DNA from: Pedobacter sp. B4-66
GTDB lineage: Bacteria > Bacteroidota > Bacteroidia > Sphingobacteriales > Sphingobacteriaceae
NCBI RefSeq assembly: GCF_018492665.1
Contig: NZ_JAFVME010000001.1
Span: 372,001 to 436,000 of the forward strand
DNA length: 64,000 nt
Direction: 5' to 3'
Shown here in pieces: positions 27,329-36,800 of this stretch. The notes beneath the pieces were generated by a model that saw nothing but the letters and a program-made list of their open reading frames with translations, had not been told where the DNA came from and ran no database searches. Position 1 is the first letter of the stretch. Every line of letters begins with the position of its first letter. The position numbers were made by a program, and so were the translations under genes.

Positions 27329-27359
27329 CAAATGTAATTTAAAATACTTGTATATACAA
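27329..27359 (-). promoter_or_regulatory. Promoter of the sugar transporter gene
   Basis: On the minus strand, TTG (27359-27357) and the -7 box TACATTTG (27336-27329) are separated by 20 bp, an ideal Bacteroidota promoter. The -33 TTG lies inside the GntR operator and part of the -7 box lies inside the longer palindrome. Confidence 0.65.
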
Positions 27360-27376
27360 GTATTTTAAATTACATT
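27331..27376. repeat. 46-bp perfect palindrome containing a GntR operator
   Basis: Twenty-three-base arms meet without a spacer between 27353 and 27354; the central 16 bp are ACTTGTATATACAAGT (27346-27361). I checked pairing base by base from the centre out to 27331/27376; the next pair (27330/27377) fails. It covers the -33 and part of the -7 region of the transporter promoter. Confidence 0.9.
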
Positions 27377-27574
27377 CTTTTCTCAATCTATAATTAAATT
27401 GAAAACAGTTTAAGCACCTGTTTAAATTTCTGTTTTATAAAATTAAGAAGCTAGTTTAGCCATTAACCTAAGGATACATATATTTGAGGGCTCAAATTTT
27501 AAAACTTTCACATATAGCATCACAGGAAATTAACTCCTAAGTCATAGCTTATGCCACTTTTTTGTAGCATAATA

Positions 27575-28441
27575 TTAAGCTTTATCCATTACAGATAATT
27601 GTTCAATACATCTAACTAAACTGTCTCTCCAATAAGGAACTTCAATTCCGAAAGTGGTTTTGATTTTAGTTTTATCCATTACTGAGAACTTAGGTCGGGT
27701 AGCCTTTGTTGGGTATGCAGAAGTAGGAATTGGATTAACTTTTACCTGTGTATCACTAATATCAAAGATACCTTTTGCAAAATCAAACCATGAAATAGAT
27801 CCTTCGTTGCTATAATGATATACACCATATTCCGTTTTACCTGAAGCAATAACATCGAGAATAGCATTTGCCAAATCGATAGCATAAGTTGGTGAACCAA
27901 TCTGATCTGCAATGATGCTCAATTCGTCACGATCTGCCCCGAGTTTCAACATGGTTTTCACAAAGTTGTTTGCATACTCAGAATACAACCAGCTTGTGCG
28001 AATGATGTAATGCTCATTAAGGTTATCGATAATATCCGCTTCACCTTCTAGCTTAGTTAAACCATATATATTTATTGGTTCAGCAACATCTGCTTCTTTT
28101 AGCAATTCTGGAATAGCACCTTCAAAAACAAAGTCTGTAGATACATGAACTAGCTTAGCACCAAATTCTTTGCATAGTAAAGCGATATTTAAAGCTCCTT
28201 GTTTATTGATTAATCTGCAAAGATCAACGTCATCTTCAGCTTTGTCAACAGCGGTGTAAGCAGCACAATTAATTACGTAGGCTGGTTTTCTCTCGGCAAA
28301 TAAAGTTCTTAGTTTTTCAACATCAAGGATATTTGCTACGCTTTCATCGGGGAAGTCTAATGTATCGATATTTCTTTTTGAGGCAACAGCCTTAAGGCAT
28401 TGTCCTAATTGTCCTGATGCTCCTAGTACTAGTGTTTTCAA
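27575..28441 (-). CDS. rfbD: dTDP-4-dehydrorhamnose reductase
   Basis: A 288-residue RmlD/RfbD short-chain reductase that makes dTDP-L-rhamnose from the 4-keto precursor using NAD(P)H. The N-terminal Rossmann motif is GASGQLGQ. VINCAAYTAVDKAEDD and VSTDFVFEG follow, then the catalytic YxxxK as YGLTKLEGE (about 127-131) and the conserved IADQIGSPTYA (about 176). Length is normal. No rfbA/B/C gene is nearby in the window. It lies just beyond the transporter, at the right edge of the PUL, and a 36-bp piece of a second copy lies at the left edge. Confidence 0.93.
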   Translation of the reverse strand: MKTLVLGASGQLGQCLKAVASKRNIDTLDFPDESVANILDVEKLRTLFAERKPAYVINCAAYTAVDKAEDDVDLCRLINKQGALNIALLCKEFGAKLVHVSTDFVFEGAIPELLKEADVAEPINIYGLTKLEGEADIIDNLNEHYIIRTSWLYSEYANNFVKTMLKLGADRDELSIIADQIGSPTYAIDLANAILDVIASGKTEYGVYHYSNEGSISWFDFAKGIFDISDTQVKVNPIPTSAYPTKATRPKFSVMDKTKIKTTFGIEVPYWRDSLVRCIEQLSVMDKA

Positions 28442-28548
28442 TATAATTGGGTTAGAAGGTTTTCTACTTAAAAAGGTTAATTAATTAATCAAAAATAGAA
28501 TAAAAACAGAAGAATGTATTGCTTTCGACAATTTACGGAAAAGTCATG

Positions 28549-29100
28549 CTAAACTCCATACTCACATTCCTCTTTGATCATTGAATATAAAACCAGGTCT
28601 AAAAATTCCCCATTCACTTTCTCGGCTTGTCTTAGAACACCTTCGACTTGGAACCCCAGTTTTTTGGGTATTGCCTGGCTTTTTAAATTAGAAATAGCCA
28701 CTTTAATCTCGATACGATGTAATCCCAACTTCTTAAAACCATAATTAATCAATGCTTTACAAGAGCGAATCATAATCCCCTTACCCTGGGCACTTTCTGT
28801 AAGCCAGTAACCTATTGCAGCATTTTCATTTAAAAGATTCAAATAGTGTAGTCCGATCCTACCCACAGCTTGTTCATTAAATATGATTACAAAACTCACC
28901 TCCATTCGCTGTTGGTAAAATAATTCGCAGTTTTTGATATAGGCAATAAAATCATCTACAGACTGCATATTAGGCACCCAAGGCAGAAACTCTGACAACT
29001 GCTGTCGACTACTATTTAAAGCTTGAAATAAACCTTCTGCATGTTTTTCAGCTGTTAGCTCCAGTCTGAGATTTTGATCGATCGTTATTACCATTTCCAC
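28549..29100 (-). CDS. GNAT family N-acetyltransferase (RimJ/RimL type)
   Basis: A 183-residue acetyltransferase. The fold runs from LRLELTAEKHAEGLFQALN through the acetyl-CoA loop AIGYWLTESAQGKGI (about 112) to KLGLHRIEIKVAISNLKSQAI and LGFQVEGVLRQAE. This pattern is typical of RimL-like enzymes that acetylate protein N-termini or small amines. Substrate cannot be told. It stands alone between rfbD and the SGNH gene. Confidence 0.88.
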   Translation of the reverse strand: MEMVITIDQNLRLELTAEKHAEGLFQALNSSRQQLSEFLPWVPNMQSVDDFIAYIKNCELFYQQRMEVSFVIIFNEQAVGRIGLHYLNLLNENAAIGYWLTESAQGKGIMIRSCKALINYGFKKLGLHRIEIKVAISNLKSQAIPKKLGFQVEGVLRQAEKVNGEFLDLVLYSMIKEECEYGV

Positions 29101-29161
29101 TACACTTAATACTGGTAGTAAAATTATCTATTTTAACATCGTAATCTCCAAAAAATGGGAT

Positions 29162-30082
29162 TTATTTTGGAGGATTTATATGTTGGATTACTCCATCAAG
29201 CATAACGGATAGTTTTTTAGCACCAAATCTATTTAGATGATCAGCATCATGGAAATCTGAAATACTAAAAGAGTTATCCTTTAGCAGGTTTACATAAGTC
29301 ACGTTATTACGATGAGCAACTAAATCTGCCATCAGATGGGTTGTTTGGTTCAATTGCTTCGCATCAAGGTGTTCAAAATATGTTTTATAAGCAGGCGGAG
29401 TATAAAACAGCACCTGTATGTTTCTTTGTTTTGCGAAACGGATAATGCGTTCTAGAACAGCTTTATTCTTTACAAAATACTCCTCATTTATTCCTGTATG
29501 TCTTTTGGCGGCCACGGGTCCACTATTAAGAAATTTAGTTTTACCTAACACTCTTTTGTGTTCTCCCCAGCCCAAATAGGAAGAAGTAAGAAGCGTACTT
29601 TTTTTAATATAGTACAAATATAGTTTGTTCATATTTAGCTCAAACTGACTGAATATTTCAAATTGGCTGAAAAGATCGTCTGTTACCTTAATTCCACAAT
29701 AAATTTCATAACTCTTCAATCTCCAGCTTTCACCATTATGCTTCATGGAGCTATATAAGCTAAAATAAGAAATAGGCACGACGATGAATTTCAAACTTTT
29801 CCAGTCTGCGCCATATTTTTCGAGGATCTCATCATCTAAATCCAGTGTTTGTGAAACATATGCTGCATTGAAAGATTTCTCTTTAATATTGGCCGGGTTA
29901 ATTCCATAAAATGCATGTGAACTCCCCAGAAATAAAACAGCTATCTCACTTGTGTGTAGTTTTAAGTAGTTACTCTTAAGTTCATAATCATTTGGAATAT
30001 GACGAAGGAGAAATTCTCCCAAGATTCCAAGAACTAGTATTGGAAGCAGAAATAGAAAGGTAGATTTCAGAAACTGTCTCAT
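29162..30082 (-). CDS. SGNH/GDSL-like acyltransferase partner (AlgJ/DltD-like)
   Basis: I set the start at 30082 (MRQFLKSTFLF), giving 306 residues with an N-terminal membrane anchor and a 1-bp gap to the MBOAT stop. The longer reading into the MBOAT gene is out of frame with it and unlikely. AVLFLGSSHAFYGINP (about residue 48) is the GDS-like block with the nucleophile Ser. DFHDADHLNRFG near the C-terminus is the Asp/His block. Such proteins work with MBOAT membrane acyltransferases to O-acetylate extracellular polysaccharides. Confidence 0.78.
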   Translation of the reverse strand: MRQFLKSTFLFLLPILVLGILGEFLLRHIPNDYELKSNYLKLHTSEIAVLFLGSSHAFYGINPANIKEKSFNAAYVSQTLDLDDEILEKYGADWKSLKFIVVPISYFSLYSSMKHNGESWRLKSYEIYCGIKVTDDLFSQFEIFSQFELNMNKLYLYYIKKSTLLTSSYLGWGEHKRVLGKTKFLNSGPVAAKRHTGINEEYFVKNKAVLERIIRFAKQRNIQVLFYTPPAYKTYFEHLDAKQLNQTTHLMADLVAHRNNVTYVNLLKDNSFSISDFHDADHLNRFGAKKLSVMLDGVIQHINPPK

Positions 30083-30083
30083 A

Positions 30084-31520
30084 TTAAAACTGAAAATAAA
30101 TGAATTGTTGTTTTTCGCCGGCAAACCAAACAATTGCCAGCACCAAAGTATAATAAAAGGCCCACCTGACCGGTTTAGGAAAGTTAAACCCGAAATTAGC
30201 AATAGCATACTCCTGCATTCTTCCCCTCCATTCTATCAGTATAAACACTCCAATCAGCAATATGATAGATCGAGGAAATATTTGAGGTTTACTAAAGGCC
30301 GAAGTAGAAAACATACCTCCAAGATATTCAAAGGCATGATGAAGATCTTTTGCTCTAAAAAATACCCAGGCTATCACAGTTAACCCAAAAGTTACTCCCA
30401 TGGCTATAATCTCCCTTAAATTCGGAAAAATCCTCCCCTGAGCTACAACGTCAAGATTGCGCCTATTTGTTTCAAAGAAAATCGAGGGCATTATGTATAA
30501 GGCGTTTAAAAGTCCCCAAACAATAAAGGTCCAGTTAGCTCCATGCCAAAAGCCGCTTACCAAAAATATTATAAATGTATTTCTTACTTTTTTCCAGATA
30601 CTACCTTGACTTCCGCCCAATGGAATGTATAAATAGTCCCTGAACCAACTTGATAAGGAGATATGCCACCGACGCCAGAACTCAGCAATGTCTCTTGAAA
30701 AATAAGGAAAGGCAAAGTTTTTCAGCAGATCAATACCAAAAAGTCGGGCAGTTCCTAAGGCAATATCTGAATAACCGGAAAAGTCACAATAAATCTGGAA
30801 GGTAAAAAATAAAGCACCCAATATTAAAGTGCTTCCATTGTATTCAGATGAATTGTTAAATATCATATTGGCATATTCTGCACAACCATCTGCGATAACA
30901 ATTTTTTTAAACAGCCCCCATAAAATCTGTCTTAACCCATCCACCGCTTTAGAAACATCAAAGTTCCTTTCTCTTTTTATTTGTGGTAAAAGATGGGTAG
31001 CTCTCTCAATCGGTCCGGCAACAAGTAATGGAAAGAAACTTACAAAAAGTGAGTAATCTATAAAGTTGCGTTCTTCCTTTATCCTGTTTTTATAAATGTC
31101 TATGATGTATGACAAGCCATGAAAAGTATAAAAGGAAATCCCAACGGGCAGTAATACATTTAAAGTGAGAAAACTTGGCTTAAAACCCAATAAAGAAATG
31201 CCATCAGCAAAAGAAGCCACAAAAAAATTGAAATATTTAAAGACCGCCAAAAAGCCTAGGTTTATACTTATGCTTAACCAGAGCCAGAAAAGTCTCACTT
31301 TTTTGCTGCTTGCTTCGCTTATTTTTATTCCGGAATAATAGTCTAATAAGGTTGAGAAAATAAGTAGAAACAGGAATCTGTAGTCCCAACAACCATAAAA
31401 GAAATAGCTGGAAACTAACAATAATTTATTTTGAAGCTTGAGGTTACCTTTTGTTGCAAACCAATACAGCAGAAAAACTACCGGTAAAAAGATGGCGAAA
31501 CTTAAAGAGTTAAATAACAT
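30084..31520 (-). CDS. MBOAT family O-acyltransferase (AlgI-like)
   Basis: A 478-residue membrane protein with about 11 membrane segments. FYTFHGLSYIIDIYK (about 130) and the catalytic His block SGFWHGANWTFIVWG (about 318) are the MBOAT signatures. FPYFSRDIAEFWRRWHISLS is typical of AlgI-type proteins. It would move an acyl group, usually acetyl, from a cytoplasmic donor across the membrane to a glycan. It forms a two-gene operon with the SGNH protein. No alginate or cellulose synthase is nearby, so the acceptor is unknown. Confidence 0.9.
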   Translation of the reverse strand: MLFNSLSFAIFLPVVFLLYWFATKGNLKLQNKLLLVSSYFFYGCWDYRFLFLLIFSTLLDYYSGIKISEASSKKVRLFWLWLSISINLGFLAVFKYFNFFVASFADGISLLGFKPSFLTLNVLLPVGISFYTFHGLSYIIDIYKNRIKEERNFIDYSLFVSFFPLLVAGPIERATHLLPQIKRERNFDVSKAVDGLRQILWGLFKKIVIADGCAEYANMIFNNSSEYNGSTLILGALFFTFQIYCDFSGYSDIALGTARLFGIDLLKNFAFPYFSRDIAEFWRRWHISLSSWFRDYLYIPLGGSQGSIWKKVRNTFIIFLVSGFWHGANWTFIVWGLLNALYIMPSIFFETNRRNLDVVAQGRIFPNLREIIAMGVTFGLTVIAWVFFRAKDLHHAFEYLGGMFSTSAFSKPQIFPRSIILLIGVFILIEWRGRMQEYAIANFGFNFPKPVRWAFYYTLVLAIVWFAGEKQQFIYFQF

Positions 31521-31857
31521 GCCTCAAGAAGCATTAGAGCTATAGATAAATGTAATAATTTCATTATTCTATTTGTGTGGTATAAATTACACAATCGAAT
31601 CAAAATTGTATTATTCATCCAAAAAACTGTTTAATTCATTTCCACAGAATAAACTTCTGAGTAACTTTAATACAACCAAACTAAATTTAAGAGATAATAT
31701 TAAATATAACATTTGCCAAATCCGCTTAATGATATGTTAATAATTATTAATAAATAGACTTTAACAAAGTATAATTTTATTGATTAACCATTTATATAGT
31801 TCGTCTTGTGGGGATGAGTTTTTTATTAAGTGATTTCCAGATCGAGCATTAATAATT
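31521..31857. other. Divergent intergenic region between MBOAT and ECF sigma genes
   Basis: 337 bp, very AT-rich, with no coding pattern I could see in either strand. A near-consensus -7 box (TACATTTA, minus strand, 31547-31554) can serve the MBOAT gene. I see no clear promoter for the sigma gene. Confidence 0.5.
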
Positions 31858-32427
31858 ATGAAATCATATCCATCTTTTACTGACGCTGAATTGATCACAT
31901 TGTTTTGTGAAGGGGATAACCATGCATTCACTGAAATATATAACCGTCATTGGAAGCAGGTACTTTATTATGCAGCAAAAAAAACGGAAGACATTGCCGT
32001 TGCCGAAGACATTGTTCAGGATGTATTTGTTTCCTTATGGAAAAGAAGAGCACAATTAGAGATAATTTCAGAATTTAAGAACTATTTGATTGTTTCCATA
32101 AAGTATCGGGTACTGAAATTTTTAAACAAACAAAGGATTAAGAGATTAGCAGAAGAAAGTAATGTATTGAACTATGACATTTTGGACGATTCTACTCAAC
32201 AATATCTTGATTTTGATGAACTTCGTTCTGCTCTTGAGGAAATGGTAGGTAAACTTCCAGAAAGGAGTGCGCTCATCTACCGTATGAATAAAGAAGAAGG
32301 CATGAGCCATAGAGAGATTGGCATTGAAATGGGAATGTCAGAAAAAGCAGTAAATGCTAATCTGGTACGAACAAAAAAAACACTTCGCGCAGGGCTAAAC
32401 ACTTTTCTTCTTAGTTTCCTGCTTTAA
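31858..32427 (+). CDS. ECF RNA polymerase sigma factor
   Basis: A 189-residue sigma-70 family protein of the Bacteroidota FecI-like type. Region 2 holds AFTEIYNRHWKQVLYYAAKK and AEDIVQDVFVSLWKRR (about 20-60). Region 4 holds LPERSALIYRMNKEEGMSHREIGIEMGMSEKAV (about 133-168). It is followed 91 bp later by a FecR anti-sigma gene and an STN-type SusC, the standard trans-envelope signalling set. It probably directs transcription of the downstream SusCD pair. Confidence 0.93.
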   Translation: MKSYPSFTDAELITLFCEGDNHAFTEIYNRHWKQVLYYAAKKTEDIAVAEDIVQDVFVSLWKRRAQLEIISEFKNYLIVSIKYRVLKFLNKQRIKRLAEESNVLNYDILDDSTQQYLDFDELRSALEEMVGKLPERSALIYRMNKEEGMSHREIGIEMGMSEKAVNANLVRTKKTLRAGLNTFLLSFLL

Positions 32428-32518
32428 AACACACATTTTTTCCTTATTAATATTTTTTTATTTTTTTGTGTCATTTGGTTGAGTTGGGGTACTTGTCAAT
32501 ATATACCTGTTCTGAGAG

Positions 32519-33613
32519 ATGACAAAAACAACGGATAAGACCAGACTTCAAGAGCTTGCTCATAAATATCTTCAGGGGAATCTTACCAAAGAAGAAAAGA
32601 ATGAGTTTGACAGTTGGTTTAATCAAACTACTGATGAACCATTAGAAATTCATGCTTCTTATGCAAATGATGAACAAGCGCACCAACATGCTATTTTCGA
32701 CAGGATTAGAAAGGAATTAGGTATTGTCCCCCCATCACGATTAGTTACTCTATGGAGAGGGATTGCGGCAGCTATTTTAGTTATTTTGTCTGTAGGTGCA
32801 GGATTATTGTATTTCAAATCGAATCAACCGATTTCAAAACAGACTGCAAAGACTAATAAAAATGATATTGCTCCTGGTAACAATCAAGCGACTTTAACCC
32901 TTGCGAATGGAAAACGAATCTTACTCTCTTCAAAAGACCAGTCAGTGTATAAGCAAGTAGCTGATAGCAGATCTGGACAGATGGAATTCAATACCCTAAC
33001 CACTACTAAAGGTGAACAATATCAGGTTATTTTACCGGATGGCACTCATGTTTGGTTAAATGCAGCATCCTCAATTAGGTTCCCGGTTAGTTTTGCTCCT
33101 TCAAAAGAGCGGAAGGTATTCATTACCGGAGAAGCTTATTTTGAAGTGGCTAAAGATAAAACCAAACCTTTTAGAGTGGTTTCAGAAAATCAGCTGGTTA
33201 CAGTCTACGGAACCCACTTCGACATCAATGGATATAAAGACGAAGCCGGAACAAGGACTACGCTTCTTGAAGGAAGTGTGGATGTAAATGGGACGTTATT
33301 AAAACCAGAACATCAGGCGATAAATGTTAAAGGAGAGATGAAAGTGGTATCAGTGGACACTGAAAATATAATAGCCTGGAAGAATGGCTATTTCAGATTC
33401 AAGTCCGAAACTCTTGAAAGCATTATGAGGAAAATTTCTAGGTGGTATGATGTTGATGTAGAGTTCCAATCTCCAGCACTTAAAGATATAGAATTTGGAG
33501 GGGTTATGACCAAGTATGTGAATGTTTCTAAAGTTTTGGAAATGCTTGAACTTACAGGGGAAGCTTCATTTGAACTTAAAGGAAGAACCATAATTATTAA
33601 AAATATAAAATAA
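32519..33613 (+). CDS. FecR family anti-sigma factor
   Basis: A 364-residue anti-sigma protein. The N-terminal cytoplasmic part (about 1-80) binds the sigma factor. One membrane segment lies at about 83-103. The periplasmic FecR domain starts near 165 with GEQYQVILPDGTHVWLNAASSIRFP and holds the family block GEAYFEVAKDKTKPF. A C-terminal STN-like DUF4974 domain includes ESIMRKISRWYDVDVEF. It would receive the signal from the STN domain of the next SusC. Confidence 0.93.
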   Translation: MTKTTDKTRLQELAHKYLQGNLTKEEKNEFDSWFNQTTDEPLEIHASYANDEQAHQHAIFDRIRKELGIVPPSRLVTLWRGIAAAILVILSVGAGLLYFKSNQPISKQTAKTNKNDIAPGNNQATLTLANGKRILLSSKDQSVYKQVADSRSGQMEFNTLTTTKGEQYQVILPDGTHVWLNAASSIRFPVSFAPSKERKVFITGEAYFEVAKDKTKPFRVVSENQLVTVYGTHFDINGYKDEAGTRTTLLEGSVDVNGTLLKPEHQAINVKGEMKVVSVDTENIIAWKNGYFRFKSETLESIMRKISRWYDVDVEFQSPALKDIEFGGVMTKYVNVSKVLEMLELTGEASFELKGRTIIIKNIK

Positions 33614-33835
33614 CAGATCAATTAAACAACCTAACCAAAAAAGTATGAGCAAAAACAGACCAGCCACGTAGCAATTACTAGTATATGGTTTAAGAAAATA
33701 ATCAGAGGCGAAAGAACGCCCCTGATACGTTCTGGTAAAACCGAAAACAATTGAAATCAACTATTTCCTGCTAATTAGAAAAGTGTTTTTGAGCCTTGGA
33801 CAGCTAACGCTTTTCGCTATTAACCAAACGACCAA

Positions 33836-36800
33836 ATGTATAAAAAATATGTTAAAGATTTTTGTATGCCCAGTGGCTACATGCTTAAAATCCTGTTGAC
33901 TATGAAGTTAACCGTTATTCTTTTAATCGCCGGTATGCTGCAGGTTTCTGCAGCAGGCTTTGCTCAAAACGTTACGTACGTAAAGAAAAACGTATCATTG
34001 TCGCAACTCTTCGACGAGATTAATAAACAAACCGGATATGACATTATCTGGTCAGAGAAAAAACTAAAGAATATCACCCCCATTAATGCCGATTTCCATA
34101 ATGCATCTCTGGAAAATGTACTTCAAATCAGTTTAAAAAATCAACCTTTAACTTACATCATTAAAGACAAAACCATTGTTCTTCGAGAACGTGATCCAAT
34201 ACCTGTCACTCCTGTCTCCTTAGTCGCAGCTATTGACGTGAAAGGAACTGTTCTTGATGAGAACGGCAAGCCTCTAGTCGGAGCAACAATAAAAGTGAAG
34301 GGGAGCTCAATGACTACCTTAACTAATGAAAGCGGTTCCTTCTCGATCAAAGGGATTAATGAGAATGCAGAACTGATCATCTCTTTTTTAGGCTATGATA
34401 CAAAACAGGTTAAGGTTACGGCTGGAAACATGGTGATTAGTTTATCCTTGAAGCTGAATGATCTTGAGACAGTTGAAGTTTCTGTAGGTTATGGCACAAA
34501 AAAGAAAATTAATCTTTCTGGTTCTGTAGCAAGTGTTTCAGGAAATACTATAAATGAACGCCCGGCACCCAATGTACAAAACTTATTGCAAGGCCGTATA
34601 GCTGGAGTAGATGTTGTACAGTCTACAGGAGAACCTGGCAGAGACAATGGTACCTTAAGAATACGTGGATTTGGTTCAAATGGAGCCTCCCCTAATCCAC
34701 TTATATTAGTAGATGGTATTATTGGATCAATTTCGAATCTTTCACCTCAGGATATTGAAAGTGTAACGGTACTTAAGGATGCTGCTTCTGCATCTATATA
34801 TGGATCAAGAGCGGCCAATGGCGTAATTTTAGTAACTACTAAGAAAGGTAAGTTAGGTACTAATGACATAGAATACAATGGCAATTGGGGTACTAGCGAG
34901 GCTACAAAGTTTCCGGAATTGATTACAAATTCGGTTACCTATATGGAAATGTACAACCAGGCAAAGGCCAGAAGTGGACAAGCAGCCCAATATACTCAAG
35001 CTCAGATTGATGCATACAAAAACAATCCAAATAGTGCTCAATACCCGAATTTTAATTGGCTGGAGTATGTCTTGGGTAAAGGACCTATACAAAACCATAA
35101 CCTAAGTTTTTTAGGTGGAACCGATAAAAGCAATTACAACATTTCACTAAATTATTTAGACCAAAATAGTATTACCAAGGGGTACCTTTACAAAAGGTAT
35201 AATGGCCTGATAGATTTTGCTACTCAAGCGCACAGCAGGGTAAAAGTAGGCACTAACATTAATTTTTCTTATCAGGATTTTAAAGCGCCTTGGTTAACTA
35301 ATGATGATTTGCTTCTATTGGCTTATGCTTCTGCTCCTACTTTTCAACCATATTTACCAGATGGTACCGGTAGAGTGGCCAGTAGAGATTATGTTTCCAG
35401 TGGAGGTACAAACAGAACTGTAGAGGAAGTTTACAATACTGGAGGTCAGTACACCAAAAACTATAACGTAAATGCCCAGGCTTTTATAAATGTTGATATT
35501 ACCAAGGATTTAAAATGGTATTCAAAAGCTGCCGTTACCTTTTTTAATCAAGATTATAGGCAACGTCAATTTGCAAGTCCTTCATTTGCCTATCAACCAA
35601 ATGCAGCAGGAGAATATCAGCAGGTTAGTAATGGGAATCCCTCTTTTTTCGGGCTTCGACAACGTTCCGAAAGAAATATTACTAAAGTATTTTACAGCAC
35701 CCTGAACTATACCAAAACGATTGCCAATGACCACAACATAGGTGCTTTGGCAGGATACGAACAACAAGACAACAGGAGTACAACCTTAAGTGGTAATCGG
35801 TTCGATTTCCCCAACAATACCATTATGGAATTGGACGGAAGCTCACCTAAAGACCAATCATTAGGAGGTAACTCTTTTGAGTGGGCTTTGCAGTCACTGT
35901 TTGGAAGAGTAACTTATGATTATAAAGGCAAATATATTTTGGAAGGCAATATTCGTTATGATGGTACATCCAGAGTAGATCCAAAATACAGATGGGGAAC
36001 CTTCGGTGGAGGCTCCGCCGCATGGAGACTCTCAGAAGAAAATTTTATAAAAGATAACGTTTCCTGGGTTGATAATTTGAAGCTAAGGGCGTCTTATGGC
36101 GTACTTGGTAATCAGGAAGTGCGATATCCCAATGGTGATCTTAACTATTACCCCTATCAGGATATTCTTACAAATACCGTTTATCCATTAAACGGCTTAA
36201 ATTCGGGTGTATACTTGTTAAGAAAAACCCAAAAAGATTTGAAATGGGAAAAAACAGCCATTGTTGATTTTGGTTTAGATGTTGATTTGTTTAAAGGATT
36301 ATTTGGCGCAACCGTTGACTGGTATAATAAAAACACCACAGATATATTGGCATCAGCTTCCGATCAACCTCTCAGCGTTGGTATGGATCCACCTACAATC
36401 AATGCGGGCGCTATGGTGAATAAAGGAATAGAGATAGAACTAAGGCATCAAAATCAAATTGGCGAGTTTACCTACGGAGCAAACTTTATATTCAACAGAT
36501 ATAGAAACAAAGTAACTAAAGTTTTAGCCCCAACTGTAGGAACATTTGAGGTTGGCCAACCTTATGACAACTTCTTTTTATACGATTGGATTGGTATTTT
36601 CCAAAGTCAGCAAGAAATAGACAACTCACCCAAACAACCAAACTCAGGCACATTAAAACCTGGAGATTTAAAAATCAGGGATGTAAGTGGAAATGGAACT
36701 GTAGGACCTGAAGATCGAATTCGCATTAGTAGATTTCCTGATTACACCTATTCTTTCAGTGTAAATGGAGGCTGGAAAGGATTTAATTTAACCGCATTTT

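Noticed and set aside
27549..27572. Terminator for rfbD
   Set aside because: A 9-bp stem with one G-U and an A6 loop exists, but no T run follows, so it is too weak to call.
4196..27915. Integrative element or prophage with att sites
   Set aside because: Despite the flanking rfbD repeat there is no integrase, relaxase, transposase or tRNA at either edge.
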